This document shows, in pieces, positions 1 through 5,781 of a stretch of DNA of 10,838 bases. The notes beneath the pieces were generated by a model. The model had not been told where the DNA came from, did not search any database, and saw nothing but the letters and a program-made list of their open reading frames with translations. Origin of the DNA: JBJXHB01 sp046160725 (GTDB lineage Bacteria; Pseudomonadota; Gammaproteobacteria; Burkholderiales; Burkholderiaceae_C); contig JBJXHB010000201.1 of the NCBI GenBank assembly GCA_046160725.1, positions 1-10,838 on the forward strand. Direction: 5' to 3'. Within the stretch, counting starts at the first letter, position 1. Every line of letters starts with the position of its first letter. A program made the translations under genes and the position numbers.

Positions 1-631
1 GCTCGACATTGCGCTCAATGGCTTCGGTGTTGCAGGATGCGCCCGCCCGGGCCGGCTCCTTGCTGGACAGCATCCAGTCCCGCCAGCCCTTGGCGGCGTC
101 CTTGGCGCACCAAAGGTCGCGTGACAGGCGCGTCGACTCAGGCCCGAGGATCGGATATACGAAGGTATAGATCGACACGTCCTTGAGCTTGGCCAGATCG
201 GCTTCCAGCCGTTTGCAGTAGCCGCAGTTCGGGTCACCAAAGACGGCGATGCGCCGCGACCCGTTGCCTTGCTTGATCAGCACCGCGTCTTTCAGCGGCA
301 GGCTGGCGAAGTCGATGGCCATCAGCTTGTCGATGCGGGCCTCGGTCAAATTGCTGCGGGTGCGGGTGTCGATCAGGCTGCCCTGGACCACGATAGCGGC
401 CGCGGCGTCGGTGTAGATGATGTCCGTACCCATGCGCACCTCCCACAGCCCGGGCAGCGGTGACTTGGTGACTTCGTCGATCTTGGGCAAGTTGGGAATC
501 CGCTCGGCCAGTACCTTGCGGATCACCACTTCGTCGGCCAGGACGCCAAGCGCAGACAACGCCAAGGTCAGGCCCAGAAGACCTCTCAAGGTACGGTAGG
601 TGGTGATCAACATGGGCATCGGTCTTGTCAT
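1..631 (-). CDS. dsbC: DsbC-family thiol:disulfide interchange protein (C-terminus cut by window edge)
   Basis: Periplasmic disulfide isomerase/reductase that repairs wrongly paired disulfides; family members are kept reduced by DsbD. 210 residues are visible. There is a hydrophobic signal segment (about 17-31) with a likely cleavage after Ala32. An N-terminal dimerisation domain follows (about 35-115, including IIYTD and IVVQG), then a thioredoxin-fold domain with the active site NCGYCK (Cys136, Cys139). A second cysteine pair, Cys175 (in WCAKD) and Cys200 (in ASC), matches the structural disulfide of E. coli DsbC. The cis-proline loop and last helix, about 45 residues, should lie beyond position 1. 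The start is uncertain: in-frame ATGs at 631, 619 and 613 all lack a clear Shine-Dalgarno, and I took the longest. It lies 65 bases downstream of the hydroxylase gene on the same strand and is probably cotranscribed with it. DsbC rather than DsbG is favoured by the CGYC motif and second cysteine pair. Confidence 0.93.
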   Translation of the reverse strand, partial: MTRPMPMLITTYRTLRGLLGLTLALSALGVLADEVVIRKVLAERIPNLPKIDEVTKSPLPGLWEVRMGTDIIYTDAAAAIVVQGSLIDTRTRSNLTEARIDKLMAIDFASLPLKDAVLIKQGNGSRRIAVFGDPNCGYCKRLEADLAKLKDVSIYTFVYPILGPESTRLSRDLWCAKDAAKGWRDWMLSSKEPARAGASCNTEAIERNVE

Positions 632-671
632 GATGGCAAGGTAGGCGGTTCGGTGTCGGCAGCCGGCACCC

Positions 672-691
672 GGTCCCGCCGTGGCGGGGCC
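672..691. other. GC-rich hairpin between hydroxylase gene and dsbC
   Basis: An inverted repeat GGTCCCGCC / GGCGGGGCC (one T-G wobble) separated by two bases lies just after the stop of the hydroxylase gene. No T-run follows on either strand, so it is not a standard intrinsic terminator. It could attenuate transcription or stabilise the 3' end of the upstream message. In this GC-rich background, chance is also possible. Confidence 0.3.
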
Positions 692-696
692 AGGTG

Positions 697-1812
697 TCAG
701 CCTGCCGCCCGCCCTGTCAGCCAGCGCTTCAGGGGCGGCAGGTGTTCTACCAGAGTCAGGCCTCGGTTTCGAAGTTCCCGCAACGGCGCCGCTGGCGCCG
801 CAAAGAGGTGCAGCATGCCGTCGGTCAGGCGCGACATGGCCCAGGTCGGTATGCGGCGTTGGCGCGCATAACGTGCCAGCAAACGTTCGTCGCCCAGTGC
901 GCGCCAGGACTCCCGCTCGGCCAAGGTCTTGGCCAATGCGGCCACGTCGGCCAGCCCCAGATTGAGGCCCTGGCCGGCCAACGGGTGGACCACATGCGCC
1001 GCATCGCCGACCGCGACGAATCCCGCTCCGTAGGTGGGATGGGCCTGCTGCAGCGCCAGCGGCCACAGGGCACGCTCACTGGAAAGCCGCAACACACCGC
1101 AGGAACCGTTCGTGGTGGTGTTCAGTTCACGCTCGAAATCCGCTGCCTCCAACGCCAACAAGCGCTCCGTGTGGTCGGCAGGCAGCGACCAGACCAGACC
1201 GAAGCAACAACCGGGCGCGGGCCGGTCGAAAGGCAACAGGGCCAGCACGCCCGAGTTGCCGAACCACTGCCAGGCGCAACCGGCATGCGGGCGATCCGAC
1301 ACCAGGCGCGCCGCCATGGCGCTGTGTCCGTAGGGTTGGCGGTCAATGTGTATGCCGAACTCGGCCCGGGATTGCAAGGCACGGCCTTCGGCCAGGACCT
1401 GCAGTGGCGCCGCAACGGGTGCACCGAGCCATTGCACCCCAGGCGCGAACTGCAGAGCCTGGCGCAAGACGCCCATCAAGGCCTGGGCGTCCACGATCCA
1501 GGCCAACGCCGGCTGGGCCTGGTCCGGCGCTGAAAAGGACAGCTTGGCGTCCAGGGCATCGCCGTGCACGCGCATGTCGCGCACTGGCGTGATGGCATCT
1601 ATCGGCAACGCCGGCCAGACCTTCAATTCCGACAGCAGCCCCCTTGAGGCCGCGTTCAACGCATAGGTGCGCAGGTCGTCGGCCGCGTCTGCCGCATCCT
1701 TGTCCGGTCCAGCACCCACCAAACCGATGGCGAGCCCCTGGCGCGACAGCGCCAGCGCCAGGCTCATCCCGACGATGCCGGCACCGCGGATGCAGACATC
1801 GATGGCTTGCAT
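697..1812 (-). CDS. UbiH/UbiF/VisC/COQ6-family FAD-dependent hydroxylase
   Basis: Flavoprotein monooxygenase expected to hydroxylate the aromatic ring of a ubiquinone precursor at the inner face of the membrane. 371 residues from the chosen ATG, close to the usual family length of about 380-400. The N-terminal Rossmann dinucleotide-binding motif is GAGIVG (10-15). The C-terminal FAD motif is VGDAAHVVHPLAGQGLNLGL (268-287), the hallmark of this family. The central motif that reads DG in most relatives appears here as AEG (141-143). An in-frame GTG at 1836 would add eight residues, but the ATG at 1812 sits at the normal distance before the GxGxxG strand. The specific ring position (UbiH, UbiF or UbiI type) cannot be read from sequence alone, so no symbol is given. 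It diverges from ychF and is followed by dsbC. Ubiquinone is the electron acceptor of DsbB, which is only a loose functional tie. Confidence 0.9.
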   Translation of the reverse strand: MQAIDVCIRGAGIVGMSLALALSRQGLAIGLVGAGPDKDAADAADDLRTYALNAASRGLLSELKVWPALPIDAITPVRDMRVHGDALDAKLSFSAPDQAQPALAWIVDAQALMGVLRQALQFAPGVQWLGAPVAAPLQVLAEGRALQSRAEFGIHIDRQPYGHSAMAARLVSDRPHAGCAWQWFGNSGVLALLPFDRPAPGCCFGLVWSLPADHTERLLALEAADFERELNTTTNGSCGVLRLSSERALWPLALQQAHPTYGAGFVAVGDAAHVVHPLAGQGLNLGLADVAALAKTLAERESWRALGDERLLARYARQRRIPTWAMSRLTDGMLHLFAAPAAPLRELRNRGLTLVEHLPPLKRWLTGRAAG

Positions 1813-1947
1813 GGGCGGGATTGTAGGGATCCCCACCTCGTAGAATCGGCCAACTGTCCGGCAGATGGCCGCCTGCTTTCATTCCCGGCCGCGCTTTCGG
1901 CGCGCTGTTGCTGGCCGCGACGGCAACCCATCCCCAAGGATCCTCCC
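1813..1947. promoter_or_regulatory. Divergent intergenic region between hydroxylase gene and ychF with candidate promoters
   Basis: 135 bases separate two divergent genes, so both promoters should lie here. Candidate -10 boxes are TAGAAT at 1841-1846 (plus, toward ychF) and TACAAT at 1820-1825 (minus, toward the hydroxylase). Neither has a good -35 at 16-18 bases. The minus -10 lies so close to the ATG at 1812 that its transcript would be nearly leaderless. The perfect palindrome GGGATCCC (1826-1833) lies between the two boxes. A short hairpin CGCGC-TTTCG-GCGCG (1890-1904) would fall in the ychF leader. All are pattern matches only. Confidence 0.35.
1936..1940 (+). promoter_or_regulatory. Ribosome binding site deciding the GTG start of ychF
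   Basis: AAGGA lies seven bases before GTG at 1948. This spacing, together with the alignment of the encoded SLQCGIVGLPNVGKS to the YchF N-terminus, fixes the start at GTG 1948 rather than at the far-upstream in-frame ATG at 1807. Confidence 0.7.
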
Positions 1948-3042
1948 GTGAGCCTGCAATGCGGCATCGTGGGCCTGCCCAACGTCGGCAAGTCCACCCT
2001 CTTCAACGCGCTGACCAAAGCCGGCATCGCGGCCGAGAACTACCCCTTCTGCACCATCGAGCCCAACGTGGGCATCGTCGAGCTGCCAGACCCCCGTTTG
2101 CAGCAGCTGGCCGGCATCGCCCGTCCGGAACGGGTGGTGCCGGCGATCGTGGAGTTCGTCGATATCGCGGGCCTGGTGGCCGGGGCCAGCCGTGGCGAGG
2201 GCCTGGGTAACCAGTTCCTCAGCCATATCCGGGAGACCGACGCCACCATCAACGTGGTGCGTTGTTTCGACGACGAGAACGTGATCCATGTGGCCGGCAA
2301 GGTCGACCCGATCGCCGACATCGAGGTCATCCTGACCGAGTTGTGCCTGGCCGACCTGGCGACAGTGGAAAAGACGTTGCAGCGCAGCATCAAGCTGGCC
2401 AAGGCCGGTGGCGACAAGGAGGCGCAACGCCTGGTCGACGTTCTGAACAAATGCCAGGCCACGCTCGACCAGGGCCGCCCGGTGCGCAGCATCGACTTCA
2501 GCCGCGAGGAGCGCGTGGTGCTCAAGCCGCTGTGCCTGATCACCGCCAAGCCGGCGATGTTTGTGGCCAACGTCGCGGAGGATGGTTTCGAGGGCAATGC
2601 CTACCTGGACCGGCTGCGCGAATACGCCCATTCCCAGAACGCACCGGTGGTGGCCATCTGTGCCAAGACCGAGGCCGAGCTGGCCGACATGGCCGACGAG
2701 GACCGCCAGCTCTTCCTGGCCGAGATGGGGCAGAGCGAGCCTGGCCTGAACCGGCTGATCCGCGCCGCCTTCACGCTGCTCGGCCTGCAGACCTACTTCA
2801 CCGTTGGGCCCAAGGAAGTGCGGGCCTGGACCATCCACGTCGGCGACACGGCTCCGCAGGCGGCGGGCGTGATCCACACCGATTTCGAGCACGGCTTCAT
2901 CAGGGCCCAGACCATCGCCTTCGACGACTTCATGCGGTGCGGTGGCGAACAGGGTGCCAAGGACGTCGGCAAGATGCGCGCGGAAGGCAAGGACTATGTC
3001 GTCAAGGATGGTGACGTGATGAACTTCCTGTTCAACGTTTGA
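1948..3042 (+). CDS. ychF: Redox-responsive Obg-family ATPase YchF (OLA1 type)
   Basis: Universally conserved P-loop NTPase that binds ribosomes and, unusually for the Obg family, prefers ATP. 364 residues, against 363 in E. coli, and colinear to the end. The G1 loop GLPNVGKS is at 9-16 and the G3 motif DIAG at 72-75. The G4 position reads NVAE (208-211) instead of NKxD, which is the family's basis for losing guanine specificity. The C-terminal TGS domain spans about 280-364 and ends in VMNFLFNV. Cys5 and Cys35 (FCTIEP) are both present; Cys35 is the residue linked to thioredoxin-dependent control in E. coli YchF. The GTG start is supported by AAGGA at 1936-1940. The RIO kinase gene follows after 47 bases on the same strand and may share its transcript. 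In many proteobacteria ychF follows pth, which is not so here: the upstream neighbour is a divergent hydroxylase gene. Confidence 0.98.
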   Translation: MSLQCGIVGLPNVGKSTLFNALTKAGIAAENYPFCTIEPNVGIVELPDPRLQQLAGIARPERVVPAIVEFVDIAGLVAGASRGEGLGNQFLSHIRETDATINVVRCFDDENVIHVAGKVDPIADIEVILTELCLADLATVEKTLQRSIKLAKAGGDKEAQRLVDVLNKCQATLDQGRPVRSIDFSREERVVLKPLCLITAKPAMFVANVAEDGFEGNAYLDRLREYAHSQNAPVVAICAKTEAELADMADEDRQLFLAEMGQSEPGLNRLIRAAFTLLGLQTYFTVGPKEVRAWTIHVGDTAPQAAGVIHTDFEHGFIRAQTIAFDDFMRCGGEQGAKDVGKMRAEGKDYVVKDGDVMNFLFNV

Positions 3043-3089
3043 GGCCGCGCACCCACACGCCGCCGGCCCAGTGGGCCGACAATCCACCG

Positions 3090-3944
3090 ATGAAGACACC
3101 GCCGCGGCTGCTGCCGCTGATCGAGGAGGGCCTCATCGACGCCGTGCTGCGGCAGTTGATGAGCGGCAAGGAGGCGCAGGTCTACGTCGTGCGCTGTGGC
3201 ACCGAGACCCGCTGCGCCAAGGTCTACAAGGAAGCCAACCAGCGCAGCTTCCGGCAGGCAGTGGACTACACCGAGAACCGCCGCGTGAAGAACTCACGCC
3301 AGGCACGGGCCATGGCCAAGGGCACTCGCTTTGGCAAGCAGGCCATGGAGGCGGCATGGCAGAGCGCGGAGGTGGATGCGCTGTACCGCCTGGCGGCCGC
3401 GGGTGTTCGTGTGCCCCATCCACACATGTTCCTGGACGGCGTGCTGCTCATGGACCTGGTGGTGGACGCCGAAGGTGCCGCCGCACCACGCCTGAACGAT
3501 GTCGCCTTGACGCCGGAGCAGGCGCGCCTGCACCACGGCACTCTGCTGGCCGAGGTGGTGCGCATGCTGTTGGCTGGCGTGGTGCACGGCGACCTGTCCG
3601 AGTTCAACATCCTGCTGGCCGCGGACGGGCCGGTGATCATCGACCTGCCGCAGGCGGTGGATGCCGCCGGCAACAACCATGCGCAGCGCATGCTGCTGCG
3701 CGACGTCGGCAACCTGCGCGACTTCTTCGGTCGCTTTGAGCCGACCTTGCGCCAGTCCGAGTACGGCGCCGAGATCTGGTCGCACTACCAGCGCGGCGTG
3801 CTGCGCCAGGACACACCGCTGACCGGCCGTTTCCAGAGGCCGCGCGGGCCGGTTGACCTGGGCGGGGTCATGCGCGAAATCGACGATGTCCGGGCTGAGG
3901 AGTCGGCTCGGCGGCTCCGGCTGGGCGGCGGCGGTCGGACATAG
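3090..3944 (+). CDS. RIO1-family atypical serine/threonine protein kinase/ATPase
   Basis: 284-residue atypical kinase. The phosphate-binding segment SGKEAQVY is at 25-32 and the catalytic lysine is probably Lys44 in RCAKVYK. The RIO1-type flexible-loop region follows (FRQAVDYTENRRVKNSR, 54-70). The catalytic loop HGDLSEFN (166-173) has Asp168 and Asn173, and the metal-binding loop is IIDLPQAVD (183-191, Asp185). All catalytic residues are present, so it should be active. The C-terminal tail is short and basic. Eukaryotic and archaeal RIO kinases act in small-subunit ribosome maturation; the role of bacterial members is not settled, and placement beside YchF suggests, but does not prove, a ribosome link. 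The start at ATG 3090 is chosen because the only upstream in-frame option is TTG at 3039, overlapping the ychF stop; neither has a good ribosome site. No clear terminator follows it. Confidence 0.92.
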   Translation: MKTPPRLLPLIEEGLIDAVLRQLMSGKEAQVYVVRCGTETRCAKVYKEANQRSFRQAVDYTENRRVKNSRQARAMAKGTRFGKQAMEAAWQSAEVDALYRLAAAGVRVPHPHMFLDGVLLMDLVVDAEGAAAPRLNDVALTPEQARLHHGTLLAEVVRMLLAGVVHGDLSEFNILLAADGPVIIDLPQAVDAAGNNHAQRMLLRDVGNLRDFFGRFEPTLRQSEYGAEIWSHYQRGVLRQDTPLTGRFQRPRGPVDLGGVMREIDDVRAEESARRLRLGGGGRT

Positions 3945-3956
3945 CCTGGGCATGCA

Positions 3957-3967
3957 CCTAGGGTCTC
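3957..3967. repeat. 11-base direct repeat, copy 1 (CCTAGGGTCTC)
   Basis: CCTAGGGTCTC occurs here, 12 bases after the RIO kinase stop, and again in the same orientation at 4118-4128 in the rpoH leader. The two copies bracket the upstream region of rpoH. The element includes the tetramer CTAG, which is rare in most proteobacterial genomes. Its function is unknown. Confidence 0.5.
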
Positions 3968-4077
3968 GCGTGAAGTGAATGCGCGCCCACTGATACAAAG
4001 TAGAAGCATGCGCTCACATGTCTCCGTGTCCATTGACTCTGCTAGGCAAGTCGTTGAGGTTGGTGAAAGTCGGTGCC

Positions 4078-4104
4078 TTGGCACTCCATTGACGAGAGTG
4101 CTAA
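4078..4104. promoter_or_regulatory. CIRCE operator (HrcA-binding site) upstream of rpoH
   Basis: The inverted repeat reads TTGGCACTC, nine spacer bases, GAGTGCTAA. The CIRCE consensus is TTAGCACTC-N9-GAGTGCTAA, so the right arm is perfect, the left arm has one change, and the spacer is exactly nine. HrcA binds CIRCE as a dimer and represses chaperone genes until its own folding is compromised by heat. The operator ends 42 bases before the rpoH ATG and overlaps the best promoter match, so repression by blocking RNA polymerase is the natural reading. hrcA itself is not in this window. Confidence 0.9.
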
Positions 4105-4107
4105 TAT
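4078..4107 (+). promoter_or_regulatory. Candidate housekeeping sigma-70 promoter of rpoH, overlapping CIRCE
   Basis: The -35 candidate TTGGCA (4078-4083) and the -10 candidate TAATAT (4102-4107) are separated by 18 bases. Transcription would begin near 4114, giving a leader of about 33 bases. The left CIRCE arm supplies the -35 and the right arm supplies most of the -10, so HrcA binding would cover the promoter core. No convincing sigma-32 type promoter (CTTGAAA with CCCCATNT) was seen here. Confidence 0.6.
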
Positions 4108-4117
4108 TCGTGGAACC

Positions 4118-4128
4118 CCTAGGGTCTC
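4118..4128. repeat. 11-base direct repeat, copy 2, in the rpoH leader
   Basis: Second copy of CCTAGGGTCTC, 161 bases after the first. Within the predicted rpoH leader the surrounding ACCC-CTA-GGGT (4115-4125) could form a small four-base-pair hairpin at the very 5' end of the transcript. Confidence 0.45.
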
Positions 4129-4146
4129 AAGGCATCTGATTCCGAC

Positions 4147-5073
4147 ATGACCACATCGACCTCTGCTGTATTGGCCGTCCGCGACCCGTTCGCCGTGGTG
4201 CCCTCGCTGGGCAACCTGGACGCCTACATCTCGGCCGTCAATCGCCTGCCGATGCTCACCGCTGAAGAGGAGTCTGGGCTGGCGCGCCAGCTCCGCGACG
4301 CCAGCGACCTGGGCGCCGCGCGGCGTCTGGTGCTGTCACACCTGCGGCTGGTGGTCTCCGTGGCGCGCCAGTACCTGGGTTATGGCCTGCCCCACGGCGA
4401 CCTGATCCAGGAAGGCAACGTCGGCCTGATGAAGGCCGTCAAGCGGTTCGATCCGGAGCAGGGTGTGAGGCTGGTCAGCTATGCGCTGCACTGGATCAAG
4501 GCCGAAATCCACGAATACATCCTGCGCAACTGGCGGCTGGTCAAGCTGGCCACGACAAAGGCCCAGCGCAAGCTGTTCTTCAATCTGCGGTCCATGAAGG
4601 CCAGCCTGAAGGGCGACGCCACCGACGACCGCACCCATCGCGGCTCCCTCTCGGCCGATGAGATCGCCCGGGTGGCGCGGGACCTCAACGTCAAGCCTGA
4701 GGAAGTGGTTGAGATGGAGACCCGGATGGCCGGCGGCGACGTGGCCTTGGAGCCCCAGGACGACGATGGCGAGGACAGCTATGCGCCCATTGCGTACCTG
4801 GCCGACGATGCCTCCGAGCCGACCCGCGTGATCGAGGCGCGCCACCGCGACGCCCTGTCGGGTGAGGGGATCCGCCGCGCCCTGGAGGTGTTGGACCAAC
4901 GAAGCCGCCGCATCGTCGAAGAGCGTTGGCTGAAGGTCAATGACGATGCCTCAGGCGGCATGACCCTGCATCAGCTGGCGGCGGAATACGGCGTCAGCGC
5001 CGAGCGCATCCGCCAGATCGAGGTGGCCGCGATGAAGAAGATGCGCAAGGCTCTCGAGGCCGTGGCGGCCTGA
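4147..5073 (+). CDS. rpoH: RNA polymerase heat-shock sigma factor RpoH (sigma-32)
   Basis: Directs RNA polymerase to heat-shock promoters (chaperones, proteases). 308 residues, slightly longer than the 284 of E. coli. Region 2.2-2.3 is recognisable as DLIQEGNVGLMKAVKRFDP (85-103). The diagnostic RpoH box QRKLFFNLR is intact at 140-148. Region 4.2 with its helix-turn-helix lies at about 272-300 (GVSAERIRQIE). Most of the extra length is an N-terminal extension of about nine residues and an insertion just after the RpoH box (about 149-166). In region 2.1, Val62 aligns with Ile54 of E. coli, the residue important for chaperone/SRP/FtsH control, a conservative change. The ATG at 4147 has no good Shine-Dalgarno: AAGG at 4129-4132 is 14 bases away. 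Expression is probably controlled by the CIRCE operator upstream. It converges on sco; ftsE/ftsX, its neighbours in many bacteria, are absent here. Confidence 0.98.
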   Translation: MTTSTSAVLAVRDPFAVVPSLGNLDAYISAVNRLPMLTAEEESGLARQLRDASDLGAARRLVLSHLRLVVSVARQYLGYGLPHGDLIQEGNVGLMKAVKRFDPEQGVRLVSYALHWIKAEIHEYILRNWRLVKLATTKAQRKLFFNLRSMKASLKGDATDDRTHRGSLSADEIARVARDLNVKPEEVVEMETRMAGGDVALEPQDDDGEDSYAPIAYLADDASEPTRVIEARHRDALSGEGIRRALEVLDQRSRRIVEERWLKVNDDASGGMTLHQLAAEYGVSAERIRQIEVAAMKKMRKALEAVAA

Positions 5074-5080
5074 CCGGACC

Positions 5081-5098
5081 GCCGCTGTCTGCAGCGGC
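5081..5098 (+). terminator. Hairpin after rpoH, possible terminator
   Basis: GCCGCTG-TCTG-CAGCGGC, a perfect seven-base-pair stem with a four-base loop, starts eight bases after the rpoH stop. No T-run follows on the plus strand, so an intrinsic terminator is only weakly supported. It could act as a 3' stabiliser or a Rho-associated end. Confidence 0.4.
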
Positions 5099-5110
5099 AC
5101 GCCACGACCA

Positions 5111-5144
5111 GACCAGCGTCGCCGCGGCTCGTGAGGCGCTGGTC
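5111..5144. other. Inverted repeat between convergent rpoH and sco
   Basis: The eight-base arms GACCAGCG and CGCTGGTC (5111-5118, 5137-5144) are perfectly complementary across an 18-base GC-rich loop. The right arm overlaps the sco stop codon. With the preceding hairpin it forms a structured zone between the two convergent genes, plausibly ending transcripts from both sides. No T-run is present. Confidence 0.35.
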
Positions 5145-5781
5145 AGGACGGCAGCGCCAGCAGGGCCTTCAGGTCGTCGGCCAGCGCCTGGACGCCGCTG
5201 CCGTGGCGCGTGAACACCCGGACTCGCCCCTGTGCGTCAAACAGGTATATGCCAGCGGTATGGTCGACGGTGTACTGACCGGCACGCACAGGGCCCTTGG
5301 CGAAGAACACCTTGAACTCGCGCGCCGCCGCCTGGGTCTGCTCCATCGACCCGTGCAGCGCGACGAATCCCGGGCCGAAATTGCCGACATATTCCTTGAG
5401 CAACGCCGGCTGGTCGCGTTCCGGATCGACCGTGACGAAGATGCCGACGATGCGCTCGCCGTCGGCGCCGAGACTCTTGCGGACCTGGGAGAGCTCGGCC
5501 ATGGTGGTCGGGCAGACATCCGGGCACTGGGTATAGCCGAAGAAGACCGCGACCACCTTGCCCTTGAACTCGGCCAGGCTGCGCGTTTGCCCGTCCGGGT
5601 CGAGCAGCGTCAGCGTCCGGGCGTAGTCCGCGCCGGTGATGTCGATGCCCTTGAACTTGGGCGCGCCGGGCTCCCGGCCGCAGCCCGCGGCCGCCAGACT
5701 GAGGGCGAGCATCGCCGTCAGCCAATACCGCCGCGCCTCCTGCGACGTAGGGCGTCGAGCCGGTGCTTCGGGCATGGTCAT
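5143..5781 (-). CDS. SCO1/SenC/PrrC-family copper chaperone lipoprotein
   Basis: Periplasm-facing thioredoxin-fold protein that delivers copper to, or reduces, the CuA site of cytochrome c oxidase subunit II. 212 residues. The N-terminus has a hydrophobic segment (20-33) ending in the lipobox-like AAGC, with Cys34 as the likely lipidated residue. The copper-binding CxxxC is CPDVC (Cys86, Cys90) and the third ligand is His174 in VDHTAG; the family ligand set is complete. The start ATG at 5781 overlaps the ctaB stop in an ATGA arrangement, arguing for translational coupling; a second in-frame ATG lies at 5775. It is the last gene of the surf1-to-sco block and converges on rpoH. Confidence 0.95.
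   Translation of the reverse strand: MTMPEAPARRPTSQEARRYWLTAMLALSLAAAGCGREPGAPKFKGIDITGADYARTLTLLDPDGQTRSLAEFKGKVVAVFFGYTQCPDVCPTTMAELSQVRKSLGADGERIVGIFVTVDPERDQPALLKEYVGNFGPGFVALHGSMEQTQAAAREFKVFFAKGPVRAGQYTVDHTAGIYLFDAQGRVRVFTRHGSGVQALADDLKALLALPS

Noticed and set aside
1879..3099. A 406-codon minus-strand open frame antisense to ychF.
   Set aside because: ychF on the plus strand is full length and highly conserved; the antisense frame has no ribosome site or recognisable motif and reflects third-position GC bias.
4008..4139. A 43-codon plus-strand open frame running through the rpoH upstream region.
   Set aside because: It spans the CIRCE operator and the predicted rpoH promoter and has no good ribosome site; the regulatory reading explains the sequence better.
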